From contig CAWAYV010000028.1 in NCBI GenBank assembly GCA_963786295.1, positions 62,001 through 126,000 on the forward strand: a stretch of DNA of 64,000 nucleotides. Reading direction: 5' to 3'. Origin of the DNA: JACCZX01 sp963786295. Lineage in GTDB: Bacteria; Pseudomonadota; Gammaproteobacteria; Burkholderiales; Burkholderiaceae_F. The position numbers were made by a program, and so were the translations under genes. Position 1 is the stretch's first letter, and each line of letters starts with the position of its first letter. The notes below the pieces were generated by a model that did no database searches, was not told the origin of the DNA, and worked only from the letters and a program-made list of their open reading frames with translations. Below, piece after piece: positions 1 through 9,457 of the stretch.

Positions 1-121
1 TCGCGCTACACCACAATGGAGTAACGATGTGTAGAAACATCAAGACCCCGTTTAGCTTTGAGCCGCTGGGCGCCGAGGAAGAAATTCGCGCATCATCGTT
101 GGCCGGATTCGAGGCACGATT

Positions 122-577
122 GTGAGCGAGATAGCGAGTCTGTCTAAGCGCGTTGGCGACGAGGTGGCTGCAGCGCGCGAGGCAGTGGTACTGGGTCCGG
201 GCGAGGGCCGCGAGTATCCAATGGGCCGCATTAGCGCCTTATTCAAGGCCGACGGTGCAGAAACTGCGTCTCGGTATTCGATCTCGGAGTGGTGGCTGGA
301 ACCGAACACCCAGGGACCCGGAGCACACTCGCATCCCGAGGACGATGTCTTCTACGTGATCGAAGGCACGATGAGCGTGCTCGTGGGCGAGAAGTGGACG
401 CACGCCACCAAGGGGTCCTTCGTCCTCATTCCGGGAGGTGTCACACATGACTTCGAGAATCGAGGGAATGTCCGCGCGGGCGTGCTGAACCTGTCCATTC
501 CGGGCGAGTTCGAGCCGGACATGGCGGGTATTGCGCAATGGTTCCTTGAGAACCCGCCAGGAAGTGCAGGCACGTGA
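122..577 (+). CDS. Cupin-domain protein
   Basis: A 151-residue single-domain cupin of unknown substrate. The first cupin motif is visible around residues 67-90 (GAHSHPEDDVFYVIEGTMSV: two His, Glu-Asp pairs and the conserved G), and the second around residues 100-115 (LIPGGVTHDFEN, with the metal-binding His). No signal peptide is seen, so it is probably cytoplasmic. The GTG start follows a weak purine-rich stretch; the ATG at residue 34 would cut into the barrel. The stop codon overlaps the next start by four bases, so the two genes are probably translated together. Cupins of this size include dioxygenases, isomerases and small-molecule sensors; nothing here decides between them. Confidence 0.8.
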   Translation: MSEIASLSKRVGDEVAAAREAVVLGPGEGREYPMGRISALFKADGAETASRYSISEWWLEPNTQGPGAHSHPEDDVFYVIEGTMSVLVGEKWTHATKGSFVLIPGGVTHDFENRGNVRAGVLNLSIPGEFEPDMAGIAQWFLENPPGSAGT

Positions 578-948
578 TGCCCAGGCGCGTGGCAGCCAAA
601 ACGTGGCTCGCAGCTCTTGCGCTTGTTGTGGCAGCGGGCACAGCTGCAGCCCAGGCACCGCCAGCACCGCTATTCGTCGTTCATTTCGAGACTGGGCCGA
701 GCTGGAACAAGTCGCTGGCTCCGTCAGATCAGCCGAGCTTTCGCGAACATTCGGCAAATCTCAACCGCCTGAGAAAAGAGGGGACGATCGTATTCGGCGC
801 TCGATACGGCGATCTCGGGATGATCTTTCTCAAGGCGGACACGCTGGATGCAGCGAAGGCCTTGATGGAGGCAGACCCTGGCGTGCAATCGGGAATCTTT
901 ACTTACCGCATCGCGCCGCTGCGAGTTTTTTATCCGTGGCAGCCGTAG
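574..948 (+). CDS. Exported YciI-like protein
   Basis: A 124-residue protein with an N-terminal signal peptide (residues 1-27: MMPRR, a hydrophobic ALALVVAAG core, then AAAQA as a likely cleavage site). The mature part resembles the YCII domain (ferredoxin-like fold): FVVHFETGPSW, the H in FREHSANLNRL, and a C-terminal IFTYRIAPLRVFY strand. YciI-family proteins are small, mostly uncharacterised, sometimes dehalogenase-like enzymes. Export is less usual for the family. It overlaps the cupin gene by ATGA and its 3' end overlaps the chosen queG start, so it sits in one transcription unit with both. Confidence 0.7.
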   Translation: MMPRRVAAKTWLAALALVVAAGTAAAQAPPAPLFVVHFETGPSWNKSLAPSDQPSFREHSANLNRLRKEGTIVFGARYGDLGMIFLKADTLDAAKALMEADPGVQSGIFTYRIAPLRVFYPWQP

Positions 949-2069
949 CGTCGTCGTTTCTGCACGAGGAATTCTGCGCCCCTTTGAGCGCGAGCGATCG
1001 CGCGCCCGATCTGACTGCACTCGCGTCGTGCATTCGGCAGTGGGGCATTGAGTTGGGCTTTTCGCGGATCGGCATTGCCGATGTCGATGTCGCGCACGCT
1101 GCCGAACGCCTCAATGAATGGCTCGCCGACGGTCGGCATGGCGACATGGATTACCTGCAGCGACACGCCGGGTTGCGCGCTGATCCGTCGCGGCTATTGC
1201 CCGGCGCGTTGCGCGTGATTACGGCACGCATGGACTACTTGCCGCGCGACACGCCGGATGACTGGGCACAGCGCGAATTCGGTCGTGTAAGTGAACCTAA
1301 TACGGCAGTCGTGTCGATTTACGCGCGCGGCCGCGACTATCACAAGATACTGCGCGAGCGGTTGCAGAAACTCGCATCGCGTGTCGAAGCGGAAGTCGGG
1401 CGAGTTGGATATCGCGTAGCGACCGATTCTGCGCCGGTGCTCGAAGTCGAACTCGCTCGCAAGTCGGGACTGGGCTGGCGGGGCAAGCACACGTTGCTGC
1501 TGTCGCAGGATGCCGGCTCGATGTTCTTTCTCGGAGAAATCCTGACCGATCTACCGCTACCGATCGATGCGCCGACGCCGGATCATTGCGGCACCTGCTC
1601 GCGCTGCATCGACATCTGCCCGACGCAGGCGATCACCGCGCCGTATCAACTCGACGCGCGCCGTTGCATCTCCTATCTGACGATCGAACACCGTGGGTCG
1701 ATTCCACTCGAGCTGCGGCCGCTGATCGGCAATCGGGTTTACGGCTGCGACGATTGCCAGCTCGTGTGTCCGTGGAACAAGTTCGCGCGTACTGCCGAGC
1801 TACTGGACTTCGATGTGCGCAATGGACTCGACAGCGCCACGTTGATCGAGTTGTTTGCGTGGGACGAAGCGCAGTTCAACGAACGGCATGCCGGCTCCGC
1901 GATTCGCCGGATCGGCCATGAGCGATGGCTGCGCAACATCGCGGTGGCACTTGGCAATGCTCCGACCTCGCCGGCAGTGGTCACTGCGTTGCGCGCGCGC
2001 GCCGAACATTCGAGCGCGCTGGTGCGCGAGCACGTTGCATGGGCGTTGATGCAACACGTCGCGCACTAA
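936..2069 (+). CDS. queG: Epoxyqueuosine reductase QueG
   Basis: Catalyses the last step of queuosine synthesis, reducing epoxyqueuosine in tRNA, with cobalamin and two [4Fe-4S] clusters. The protein is about 377 residues, normal for the family. Seen: an N-terminal domain typical of QueG (GIELGFSRIGIADVD), then the ferredoxin-like cysteine clusters CGTCSRCIDICPTQAI and YGCDDCQLVCPWN, then a C-terminal HEAT-like helical tail. The GTG start overlaps the previous gene by 13 bases. A TTG at 984 with a GAGGAA upstream is an alternative start that removes 16 residues. It is the last protein gene before the tRNA-Thr gene. Confidence 0.92.
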   Translation: MAAVASSFLHEEFCAPLSASDRAPDLTALASCIRQWGIELGFSRIGIADVDVAHAAERLNEWLADGRHGDMDYLQRHAGLRADPSRLLPGALRVITARMDYLPRDTPDDWAQREFGRVSEPNTAVVSIYARGRDYHKILRERLQKLASRVEAEVGRVGYRVATDSAPVLEVELARKSGLGWRGKHTLLLSQDAGSMFFLGEILTDLPLPIDAPTPDHCGTCSRCIDICPTQAITAPYQLDARRCISYLTIEHRGSIPLELRPLIGNRVYGCDDCQLVCPWNKFARTAELLDFDVRNGLDSATLIELFAWDEAQFNERHAGSAIRRIGHERWLRNIAVALGNAPTSPAVVTALRARAEHSSALVREHVAWALMQHVAH

Positions 2070-2129
2070 AGCGCTAAGGCAACGCCCTTATACTTCGCGG
2101 CTCGATTTAGCGAGAGCTAACAAGCATCG

Positions 2130-2205
2130 GCCGCTGTAGCTCAGTTGGTAGAGCAGCGCATTCGTAATGCGAAGGTCGGAGGTTCGACTCCTCTCAGCGG
2201 CACCA
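2130..2205 (+). tRNA. tRNA-Thr (anticodon CGT)
   Basis: A 76-nt cloverleaf. The acceptor arm GCCGCTG pairs with CAGCGGC, followed by A and an encoded CCA. The D arm is GCTC/GAGC, the anticodon loop is TTCGTAA (anticodon CGT, reading ACG), and the T loop is GGTTCGACTC. The G27-A43 mismatch at the base of the anticodon stem is also present in E. coli thrW as I recall it. Confidence 0.96.
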
Positions 2206-2243
2206 GAATTCTGCAAGTCCGACCATCGCGCAAGGGAGACACA

Positions 2244-2660
2244 ATGATCAAATGTCGGCTGTTGGTGGCAATTGCGGCGGCGGTATTTTCGTGCGCTGCG
2301 CTTGCTCAGGACAAGGTCGTCTATCACTTCGGCGAAGGGCTTGCACAGGCGACCAACGGATTGCGCAACATTCGCAACCATCTTGAAGTCGACCCAAAGG
2401 CGAAAATTGTGGTGGTCGCGCATGCACAGGGCGTCGACTTCTTGATGACTGGCGCGCAGGACGCAAACAAGAATCCGTACAACGTGATCGTCGAAGACCT
2501 GAAGTCGCAAGGCGTGACGTTCGAAGTCTGCAAGATCACTCTGCGCAACCGCAAGCTCGAAGAAAAGCAGTTCATTCCCGAGGTGACGTACACGCCGTCC
2601 GGTGTGCAACGAATTACGCAACTGCAAAGCCGCGAGGGCTACGCGTACCTGAAGCCGTAG
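2244..2660 (+). CDS. Exported DsrE-like protein
   Basis: A 138-residue protein with a clear signal peptide (MIKCRLLVAIAAAVFSCAALAQ) and a DsrE/DsrF-type fold: KVVYHFGEG, a GLRNIRNHLEVDPKAKIVVVAHAQGVDFL core and a C-terminal GVTFEVCKITL with the single conserved Cys. Periplasmic DsrE-like proteins are common in beta- and gammaproteobacteria; most have no assigned function, and a sulfur-carrier role is only inferred from the fold. The ATG is preceded by AAGGGAGA at good spacing. The gene lies directly downstream of the tRNA and just ahead of the reductase gene. Confidence 0.75.
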   Translation: MIKCRLLVAIAAAVFSCAALAQDKVVYHFGEGLAQATNGLRNIRNHLEVDPKAKIVVVAHAQGVDFLMTGAQDANKNPYNVIVEDLKSQGVTFEVCKITLRNRKLEEKQFIPEVTYTPSGVQRITQLQSREGYAYLKP

Positions 2661-2664
2661 TTGC

Positions 2665-3727
2665 ATGGGCTTTAGCGTCACGGTCCGTCCCAGCGGGCGC
2701 ACGTTCAGCGTTGAAGGCGACGAGACCGTGCTCGAGGCCGGCGCTGCGCAGCGGCGTCGGCCTTCCGTACGGGTGCAAGAACGGGGCGTGCGGTACCTGT
2801 CGGGGCAAGTTGGTAGCAGGGCAGCTCGTACATCGCACGCATTCGTCGTCGGCGCTGTCGGCCGACGACGAGGCCAAAGGCTTTGCGCTTTTTTGCTCGT
2901 CGCGTCCGCTGAGCGATGTCGTGATCGAGCAACGCGAGCTGACCGGCTTTGGCGATATTCCGATTCGCAAGATGCCGGCGCGCATCGCCAAGATCGAATG
3001 GCCGGCGCCCGACGTCGCGGTGATCTCGCTGCAACTGCCGGCCAACGAGCGATTGCAGTTTCGTGCCGGCCAGTATCTGGATTTCATTCTGAAGGACGGC
3101 GCGCGCCGCCAGTATTCGATCGCGACCGCGCCGCATGCAGATCATTTGATCGAATTGCATATCCGGCGCACACCGGGCGGTGTATTTACCGATCGCTTGT
3201 TCGGCGCGCTCGAACCGCCGGTCAAGGAGCGCGACATCCTGCGCATCGAAGCGCCGCTCGGCACGTTTTTCCTGCGCGAGGACAGCACGCGGCCGATTGT
3301 GCTGCTCGCTAGTGGCACCGGTTTTGCGCCGGTCAAGGCGATTGCCGAGCATGTGTTTTACAAGCGGATAAATCGCGATGAGCCCGGCAAGCCGGCCCGC
3401 GAGGTATGGCTGTACTGGGGCGCGCGCTCGCGACGCGACTTGTACATGTCGGAACTGCCGGAGCAGTGGGCGCGCGAGCAGCCGAACTTTCGCTACATCC
3501 CGGTGTTGTCGGAGCCCCAGCCGGAGGACGCGTGGCAAGGCCGCACCGGCTTCGTTCATCTTGCGGTCATGCAGGACTTACCCGATCTGTCGGCGTTTCA
3601 GGTCTATGCGTGCGGTGCACCCGTGATGACCGACGCCGCGCGGCGCGACTTCGTTGGACAATGCGGGTTGCCGGAAGAAGAGTTCTTTGCCGACGCGTTC
3701 ACTACGCAGGCGGATCTCGTCACCTAG
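2665..3727 (+). CDS. 2Fe-2S ferredoxin/FAD/NAD(P)H reductase (frameshifted)
   Basis: About 353 residues once one extra base near 2740 is ignored. Domain order: a plant-type [2Fe-2S] ferredoxin domain (residues 1-90, Cys ligands in YGCKNGACGTC and a later FCSSRPL), an FAD-binding barrel (RQYSIATAP, residues about 140-200), then an NAD(P)H-binding domain (LASGTGFAPVKAI and a C-terminal YACGAPVMTDAAR). This matches CDP-6-deoxyhexose reductase (AscD)-like and phenol-hydroxylase-reductase-like electron-transfer flavoproteins. It would pass electrons from NAD(P)H to an unknown partner. The frameshift falls inside the ferredoxin domain just before the Cys cluster; ignoring one G restores the family sequence exactly. 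Confidence 0.82.
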
Positions 3728-3746
3728 GACCGAATGGAATCTTGAG

Positions 3747-4716
3747 ATGGCAAAGCCGAAAGTTTTTATCGACGGCGAACACGGAACGACCGGACTCGAG
3801 ATTCGCGAGCGTTTGATCGCGCGCGATGACATCGAACTGGTGAGCTTGCCCGTCGAGCAGCGCAAGGACGCGCATTGCCAAGCTCGGCGTGATCGACGCT
3901 GTCGACCTAGTGGTCCTGTGCCTCCCGGACGACGCGGCGCGAGAGACGGTGGCGCTGGCTGGTAACAGTGCAACGCGCTTCATCGATGCGAGCAGCGCAC
4001 ACCGTACGGCACCGGATTGGGTCTACGGCTTTCCCGAGATGACGCGCACGCAGCGCGCGACGATCGCTTCGGCGCAACGCGTTTCGAACCCAGGCTGTTA
4101 CCCGACCGGTGCGGTCGCGCTTCTGAGGCCGCTGCGTGAGCGCGAAATTCTTCCGCCGAGCACTTTGGTCAATGTCACCGCCGTGTCGGGATATTCGGGC
4201 GGAGGCCGCAGACTGATCGACGCGTATCAGCGCAAGCATGAGCAAAATGAGGGCCGCCCGGCCGGCATCGTCCTGTACGGACTCAATCTTGCGCACAAGC
4301 ATCTTCCGGAGATGCAGACGATGGGCTTGCTTGATCGCGCGCCGGTATTTGCACCGCATGTCGGTGATTTCATGCGTGGCATGTTGGTGTCGATTCCGCT
4401 GCACATGGGCCAGTTGCCGGGGCGCATCACCGGCGAGGCGCTGCACGCCGCGTACGTCGATCATTTTGCGGATGAGCCGTTTATCACTGTGCGGCCGCTG
4501 AACGATAGCTCTGCGCTGCGCGACGGCGCGTATTTGGAGCCGGAAGCTCTGAACGGTACCAATCGCATTGAAGTGTTCGTTTTTGCGAATGATTCGAACG
4601 AACAGGCGCTATTGGTGGCGCGTCTCGATAATCTGGGCAAAGGTGCGAGCGGCGCGGCCGTGCAAAACATGAATTTGATGTTCGGTTTGCCGGAAGAGAC
4701 GGGTCTCAGTGGTTAG
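3747..4716 (+). CDS. argC: N-acetyl-gamma-glutamyl-phosphate reductase ArgC (frameshifted)
   Basis: Third step of arginine synthesis: NADPH reduction of N-acetylglutamyl phosphate to the semialdehyde. About 322 residues after correcting one extra base near 3873; the length fits the shorter type-2 ArgC. Seen: FIDGEHGTTGLEIRERL (nucleotide-binding start), DLVVLCLPDDAARE, IDASSAHRT, and the active-site Cys in VSNPGCYPTGAVALL. A His-rich LAHKHLPEM follows. Both halves are in different frames, but no residues appear to be missing. The 3' end overlaps the next GTG start by eight bases. Confidence 0.9.
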
Positions 4717-5620
4717 CAGCGGGCCCACCACCGGCCCGCTGAGTCTGCTGACGGTCGAGCACGTCACGACCTATCACTACCGGCAGCCGGTGCGTTTCGG
4801 ACAGCACCGGCTGATGTTCCGCCCGCGCGAGGGCCACGACGTGCAAGTGGTCGAAGCCGGCGTTGATGTCAGCGTGCCGTCGCGTATCGACTGGATGCTC
4901 GATACGCAGTCCAACTCGGTCACCTTGGTGACGCCGCAAGCGGAATCGGCGGAGTTGAAAATCGAATGCCGCTTCAAGATCGAACAGCATCACGTGCGCA
5001 GCGCACAGGAACTGCCTCTTGCAGCGCACGCGCAGCGCTGGCCGTTTGACTACAGCGGGGAGGAGCGGCGCGATCTCGGTGCAATGCTCGAGCCGCACTA
5101 TCTCGATCCGGACGGCCGGTTGTACGAATGGATGCGCCCATTTTTCACGCAAGCTGCGCGGCCCGACACGAAGGAATTGCTGATGTCGTTGGCTGACGCC
5201 ATAAAGAGCGGACTCAAATACGAAGTGCGCGACGAGGAAGGCACGCAAACTCCCGATGAAACTCTGGCGCGCGGATCCGGAAGTTGTCGTGACTACGCGT
5301 TGCTGATGATTGAGGCGGTGCGGCGGCTTGGAATGGCCGGGCGTTTCGTTTCAGGCTATCTGTATGACCCGGCGCAGGACACCGGTTGGGATGCAGGGGT
5401 CGTTGGCGCCGGCGCCACGCACGCATGGCTCGACGTGTATCTGCCGGGCGCCGGTTGGGTTCCGTTCGATCCAACCAACGCAGTTTTCAGAAGCGCGAAT
5501 CTGATTCGCGTCGCCTTCGCGCGCGACCCGAAACTGGCTGCACCGTTGACCGGCAGCTGGTTTGGTTCCGCGTCTGATTACGTCGGAATGGACGTCAAGG
5601 TTTCCGTGCGCCGCGTGTGA
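4709..5620 (+). CDS. Transglutaminase-like family protein
   Basis: A 303-residue cytoplasmic protein with the bacterial transglutaminase-like N-terminal beta domain (HVTTYHYRQPVRFGQHRL, residues 17-100) followed by a transglutaminase-core papain-like domain. The catalytic triad is visible: Cys in GSGSCRDYALLMI (about residue 193), His in THAWLDVYLPG (about 238) and Asp in FDPTN (about 252). Relatives are often called transglutaminase or putative cysteine protease, and most lack a known substrate. The GTG start sits inside the argC 3' end, so the pair is likely cotranscribed. Confidence 0.85.
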   Translation: MVSSGPTTGPLSLLTVEHVTTYHYRQPVRFGQHRLMFRPREGHDVQVVEAGVDVSVPSRIDWMLDTQSNSVTLVTPQAESAELKIECRFKIEQHHVRSAQELPLAAHAQRWPFDYSGEERRDLGAMLEPHYLDPDGRLYEWMRPFFTQAARPDTKELLMSLADAIKSGLKYEVRDEEGTQTPDETLARGSGSCRDYALLMIEAVRRLGMAGRFVSGYLYDPAQDTGWDAGVVGAGATHAWLDVYLPGAGWVPFDPTNAVFRSANLIRVAFARDPKLAAPLTGSWFGSASDYVGMDVKVSVRRV

Positions 5621-5729
5621 GTCGGCAGTGTTCGACGGCGCTGCGTAGCGGCTGTTCGAGCAAGAATGCTTGTAAAGACGCCGCTGTTTGCAGACACAGC
5701 CACCGGTGCGTCGCTCTATAACAGCGCGT

Positions 5730-6332
5730 ATGGAACGCTTAAAGCCTTGGTTCGTCGGTCTGGTGATGGCAGCGTGCGTCGCTTATTTCGTCTACGACCG
5801 CGCGGCAGATCGGCGAGTTCTAAAAAGCGGTCCGGTCGCCGAGATTCCGGTTCAATCGAGCGCTGGCGGATCCGCGCTACAGCGTGCCGGGTACGTCATC
5901 GAACCAATCGCGACCTACGACATACGCGCGCGCGTGTTGTCGATCGAGCGCTATCGAATGGGCCGCGAAGCCGATCTGTCGCCGGTCGACTTCGCGTTGG
6001 GTTGGGGACCAATGTCAGACGCTGCGGTGCTCGATCGATTGAGCATCAGCCAAAGCAACCGTTGGTATCACTTCCGTTGGGAAGGATCTCCGCCGATCGA
6101 CCCGTCCGTAATGGCGAAAAGCTCCGCGAATACTCACTTGGTGCCGGCCGATGATTCAGTCAAGACTCGCCTGCTCAATGTAAGCAAGGGTGCAGTGGTC
6201 AGGCTCAGTGGCTACTTGATCAACGTTCGGCACACCGACGGATGGACCTGGCGCTCATCGTTAACGCGCGACGACACGGGCGGAGGTTCGTGCGAACTGA
6301 TGTGGGTGACTGATGTACAGGTGGAGCACTGA
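5730..6332 (+). CDS. Membrane-anchored protein of unknown function
   Basis: About 200 residues. An N-terminal membrane segment (KPWFVGLVMAACVAYFVYD) is followed by a soluble region expected outside the membrane. Recognisable features of the soluble part are IEPIATYDIRARVLS, DFALGWGPMSD, a central SNRWYHFRWEG and LSGYLINVRHTDGWTWRSS. I do not recognise a named domain. Similar proteins occur as conserved unknowns in proteobacteria, but I cannot give a function. An upstream TTG at 5688 would add 14 residues; I prefer the ATG that begins MERLKPWF because it gives a normal membrane anchor. It is convergent with the liv operon across the repeat block. Confidence 0.6.
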   Translation: MERLKPWFVGLVMAACVAYFVYDRAADRRVLKSGPVAEIPVQSSAGGSALQRAGYVIEPIATYDIRARVLSIERYRMGREADLSPVDFALGWGPMSDAAVLDRLSISQSNRWYHFRWEGSPPIDPSVMAKSSANTHLVPADDSVKTRLLNVSKGAVVRLSGYLINVRHTDGWTWRSSLTRDDTGGGSCELMWVTDVQVEH

Positions 6333-6381
6333 CGTGCTGACGTCATCGCGCAGCAGCGGCTGGCGCAGCTGCGCCGCCTAC

Positions 6382-6772
6382 GTCGTCGGGCACTAAAGTG
6401 CCAACCACTGCGGTACTCACAACGCCGGCGCAAAAAAGGGCTAAAGCGCTTTTTTGCTCAACAGCCCCGGCGTTGCTCCGCTCCTCGGGCGACGACTCAA
6501 AGGCGGCGCATCTGCGCCAGCCGCTGCTGTCGCGACATCGCCTCGTACGAGATGTTTTTCTTCTCCTCCAACCAGAGAGAATGCTCCGCGCGCCAGCGTT
6601 TGGCGTAGCGGCGCTGCCTTTGGAGTCGTCGCCCGAGGAGCGGAGCAGGCGCCGGGCTTTCGGCGAAATAGCGCTTTAGCCCTATTTCGCCGCGGCGGCT
6701 GCGAGTACCGCAGGGTCGGCACTTTAGTGCCCGACGACTCAGGCAGCGCCGCTACGCCAAACGCTGGCGCGC
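6382..6772. repeat. Nested inverted-repeat block
   Basis: This convergent intergenic region is filled with interlocking inverted repeats. 6382-6402 is a perfect 21-base inverted match to 6718-6738, and the pairing continues imperfectly through 6418/6703. 6475-6498 pairs perfectly (24 bases) with 6623-6646. 6588-6619 pairs perfectly (32 bases) with 6741-6772. A GGGCTAAAGCGC core at 6438-6449 is inverted at 6671-6682, each copy inside its own small A/T-flanked hairpin. Open frames on both strands are by-products of the symmetry. It sits between two converging genes and may act as a transcription barrier or be a dispersed mosaic repeat. Confidence 0.85.
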
Positions 6773-6787
6773 TGCGATGCAACCGCC

Positions 6788-7508
6788 TTAAGCAGCTTCT
6801 CCCAAGTACGCCTCCCGCACCTTCGGATCATTCAGCAGCGACTTCGCATCGCCGCTTAGCGTGATCAATCCTGACTCCATCACGTAGCCTCGGTGCGCAG
6901 CCTCCAAGCGCCAACCGTGCATTTTGCTCGACCAGCAGCATCGGCACCTTGCGCTCGGCAACCGAACGAATCACGTCGAATACCTTTTCGACCATGATCG
7001 GCGCCAGCCCCATCGATGGTTCGTCGAGTAGTAGCAGCTTCGGCTGGCTCATCATCGCGCGCGCCATCGCGAGCATCTGCTGCTCACCGCCGGACAGTGT
7101 TCCTGCGAGTTGCTTGGCGCGTTCCTTTAGTCGCGGGAAAATTCCAAACATCTGCTCGATGTCGCGTTTGATGCCCGCGGCATCCTTTCGCACGAATGCG
7201 CCCATCTGCAGATTTTCGATAACGCTCATGCGCGCGAAAACGCCGCGGCCTTCCGGCACCATCGTCAGACCTTTGGTGAGCAACTGAAACGGCGCCTGTC
7301 CCTTCGTCGAGGCGCCTAGGTAGTCGACTTTGCCGCTCCACGCCTGGGTGCCCGTGATGGCCTTCAGCGTCGTCGTCTTGCCCGCACCATTAGCCCCGAT
7401 CAACGTCACGAGCTCGCCCGCCCTTACTTCGAGATCGATGCCTTTGACAGCTTTAATGCCGCCATAGGCGACTTTCAGATCACTCACGCTTAACACGACG
7501 TCATTCAT
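6788..7508 (-). CDS. livF: Branched-chain amino-acid ABC transporter ATPase LivF (frameshifted)
   Basis: One of two ATPases of the LIV-type importer, on the inner face of the membrane. About 239 residues after ignoring one extra base near 6907. Seen: Walker A GANGAGKTT (about residue 38), signature LSGGEQQMLAMARAMM, Walker B LLLLDEPSMGLAP and the H-loop region as VEQNA (Gln-Asn, usual for LivF). The frameshift follows VEQNARLAL; in the other frame the protein continues to the family-typical REAYLGEA end. The start overlaps livG by four bases. Confidence 0.92.
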
Positions 7509-8299
7509 GCCAATGCCTTCGTCGCGACGTTCGTGTGCGCGGCACCGAGATAAGCTTCGATGACCGCGGGACTGCGCTGAACGTCGCCGGGCGTGCCGAC
7601 TGCGATCGCCTTGCCGTAGTCGAGCACGGTCACCTGATCGCACAACCCCATCACGAGTTTGACGTCGTGCTCGATCAGTAGGATCGTGACACCATCGCGG
7701 CAAATCGCTTCGAGCAACGCGCGCAACGCGAGCTTCTCCGTCGCGTTCATGCCAGCCGCGGGTTCGTCCAGCGCGAGCAATTTCGGATCGGTGGCAAGTG
7801 CGCGCGCGATCTCAAGCCTTCGTTGATCTCCATAGGCGAGCGTGCGCGCTTGATAGTCGGCGTACTTCGCCACGCCGACGTATTCCAACAGTTCGAGCGA
7901 CCGCTGCCGGATCGCTCGCTCCTCGGTGACGGTAGCGCGAGTGCGCAAGATTGCGCCAAGCGCGGTGGCCTTGGTGCGCACATGGCGGCCGACCATCACA
8001 TTCTCCATCGCCGTCATGTCCGGAAACAACCTGATGTTCTGGAAGGTGCGTGCGATACCGGCGGCGGCCACTCTGTGTACGTCGCTCGGCGAGTAGGGTG
8101 CGCCTGCAAGTTCGAAGGTACCGGAGTCCGGTGCGTATAAGCCGGTAACAACGTTGAAGAACGTGGTCTTGCCTGCACCGTTCGGTCCGATGAGTCCGTA
8201 AATCTGTCCACGCTGGATTTCGATCCCGACATCGGACAGCGCCTGCAACCCGCCGAAGCGCTTGTTAACGCCTGATACTTTGAGAACGAGGTCGGCCAC
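7505..8299 (-). CDS. livG: Branched-chain amino-acid ABC transporter ATPase LivG
   Basis: A 264-residue ATPase of the LIV importer. Walker A GPNGAGKTTFFN (about residue 38), the LivG-type Q-loop stretch GIARTFQNIRLFPDMT, signature LAYGDQRRLEIARALA and Walker B LLALDEPAAGMN, then IEHDV with the H-loop His. The C-terminal IEAYLGAA motif is characteristic of LivG. Intact, with ATGA overlap to livF and only a short gap to livM upstream, so the four membrane and ATPase genes form one unit. Confidence 0.95.
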   Translation of the reverse strand: MADLVLKVSGVNKRFGGLQALSDVGIEIQRGQIYGLIGPNGAGKTTFFNVVTGLYAPDSGTFELAGAPYSPSDVHRVAAAGIARTFQNIRLFPDMTAMENVMVGRHVRTKATALGAILRTRATVTEERAIRQRSLELLEYVGVAKYADYQARTLAYGDQRRLEIARALATDPKLLALDEPAAGMNATEKLALRALLEAICRDGVTILLIEHDVKLVMGLCDQVTVLDYGKAIAVGTPGDVQRSPAVIEAYLGAAHTNVATKALA

Positions 8300-8311
8300 T
8301 GCCAGCTACGC

Positions 8312-9446
8312 TCAAGCCACAAGTCGCGAATGCAGCTGCACGACTGGATTCACTCCATGCTCGGGCGCCGGCCACAAGCCTCTTGGCCGATACAGCATGA
8401 TCAGCACCATCGCAAGGCCATAAAGCATCATGCGCAAAATTTCGGCCGGCAGAATCACTGTGCCGAACAAGAACATCTGCGCCGGCTCGACCGTGTATCG
8501 CAATAATTCGGGTAGAACCGCCAGCAGTATGGCGCCCACAATCACTCCCGGTATGTGGCCGATTCCACCGAGCACGACCATCGCCAGAACGATGATCGAT
8601 TCGTTGAGCACGAAGGATTCGGGCGATACGAATCCTTGAAAGGCAGCGAACATGGCGCCCGCGACGCCGCCGAAGGTTGCGCCAAGCGCGAACGCAAGCA
8701 GCTTGACGTTGCGGACGTTGATCCCCATCGCTTTCGCTGCGATCTCGTCTTCCCGGATCGCCATCCACGCACGGCCCAGTCGTGAATCCTGCAGGCGCAT
8801 GCAAATGATGACCGTGATGATCGTCAGGGCGAGAAACAGGTAGTAGTACAGCACCAGCGATGACACTTCGTAACCGAAGAAATTTATGGTCTTCGAAAAG
8901 GTGACGCCCGCGATCTTGATCGGATCGATCAGCGTGAGTGCCCTGCGGTCCGTTGGTGATATTGAGCGGCGAGTTCAGGTTGTTGATGAAAATGCGGATG
9001 ATCTCGCCAAACCCGAGCGTGACGATCGCGAGGTAATCGCCGCGCAGCTTCAGAACGGGCGCCCCGAGCACGATGCCGAAAAAGGCCGCGATCGCAGCTC
9101 CGAACGGCACCACGAGCCAGATCGACAGATGCAAACCCTCCGGAAACATCTGCGCGATCCAGGTGAACTGTTGCGTCAGATGAGGTGAAGCCAGCAGCGC
9201 GTACATGTATGCGCCGACCGCATAAAACGCGATGTAGCCGAGGTCGAGCAGGCCGGCGAAGCCGACGACGATGTTCAAGCCCAGCGCCAGCATCACGTAC
9301 AAACAGGCGAACGCGAGCACTCGAATCCAGGCGTTACCGAACTGACCTGCCACCCAAGGCAGCGCCATTAGCGTGGCGGCAAGGAAGAATGCGGCGATCC
9401 ACGCAGCGCGGGGATCTTTGCTCAAACGCGGAAGAAGAAGGCCCAT
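8312..9446 (-). CDS. livM: Branched-chain amino-acid ABC permease LivM (frameshifted)
   Basis: Inner-membrane permease subunit, about 377 residues after ignoring one extra base near 8937. Many hydrophobic segments are visible. Family hallmarks: the LGLNIVVGFAGLLDLGYIAFYAVGAY region, the cytoplasmic loop LKLRGDYLAIVTLGFGEIIR, and in the second frame LGRAWMAIREDEIAAKAMGIN followed by GGIGHIPGVIVGA. The break lies just after NITNGPQG, a stretch that continues without loss in the other frame. It is followed directly by livG. Confidence 0.92.
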
Positions 9447-9457
9447 GCTGCGCGTGT

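Noticed and set aside
6441..6864. Open frames on both strands in the 6.4-6.8 kb block
   Set aside because: They arise from the self-complementary repeats, have no start signals and show no protein-like pattern.
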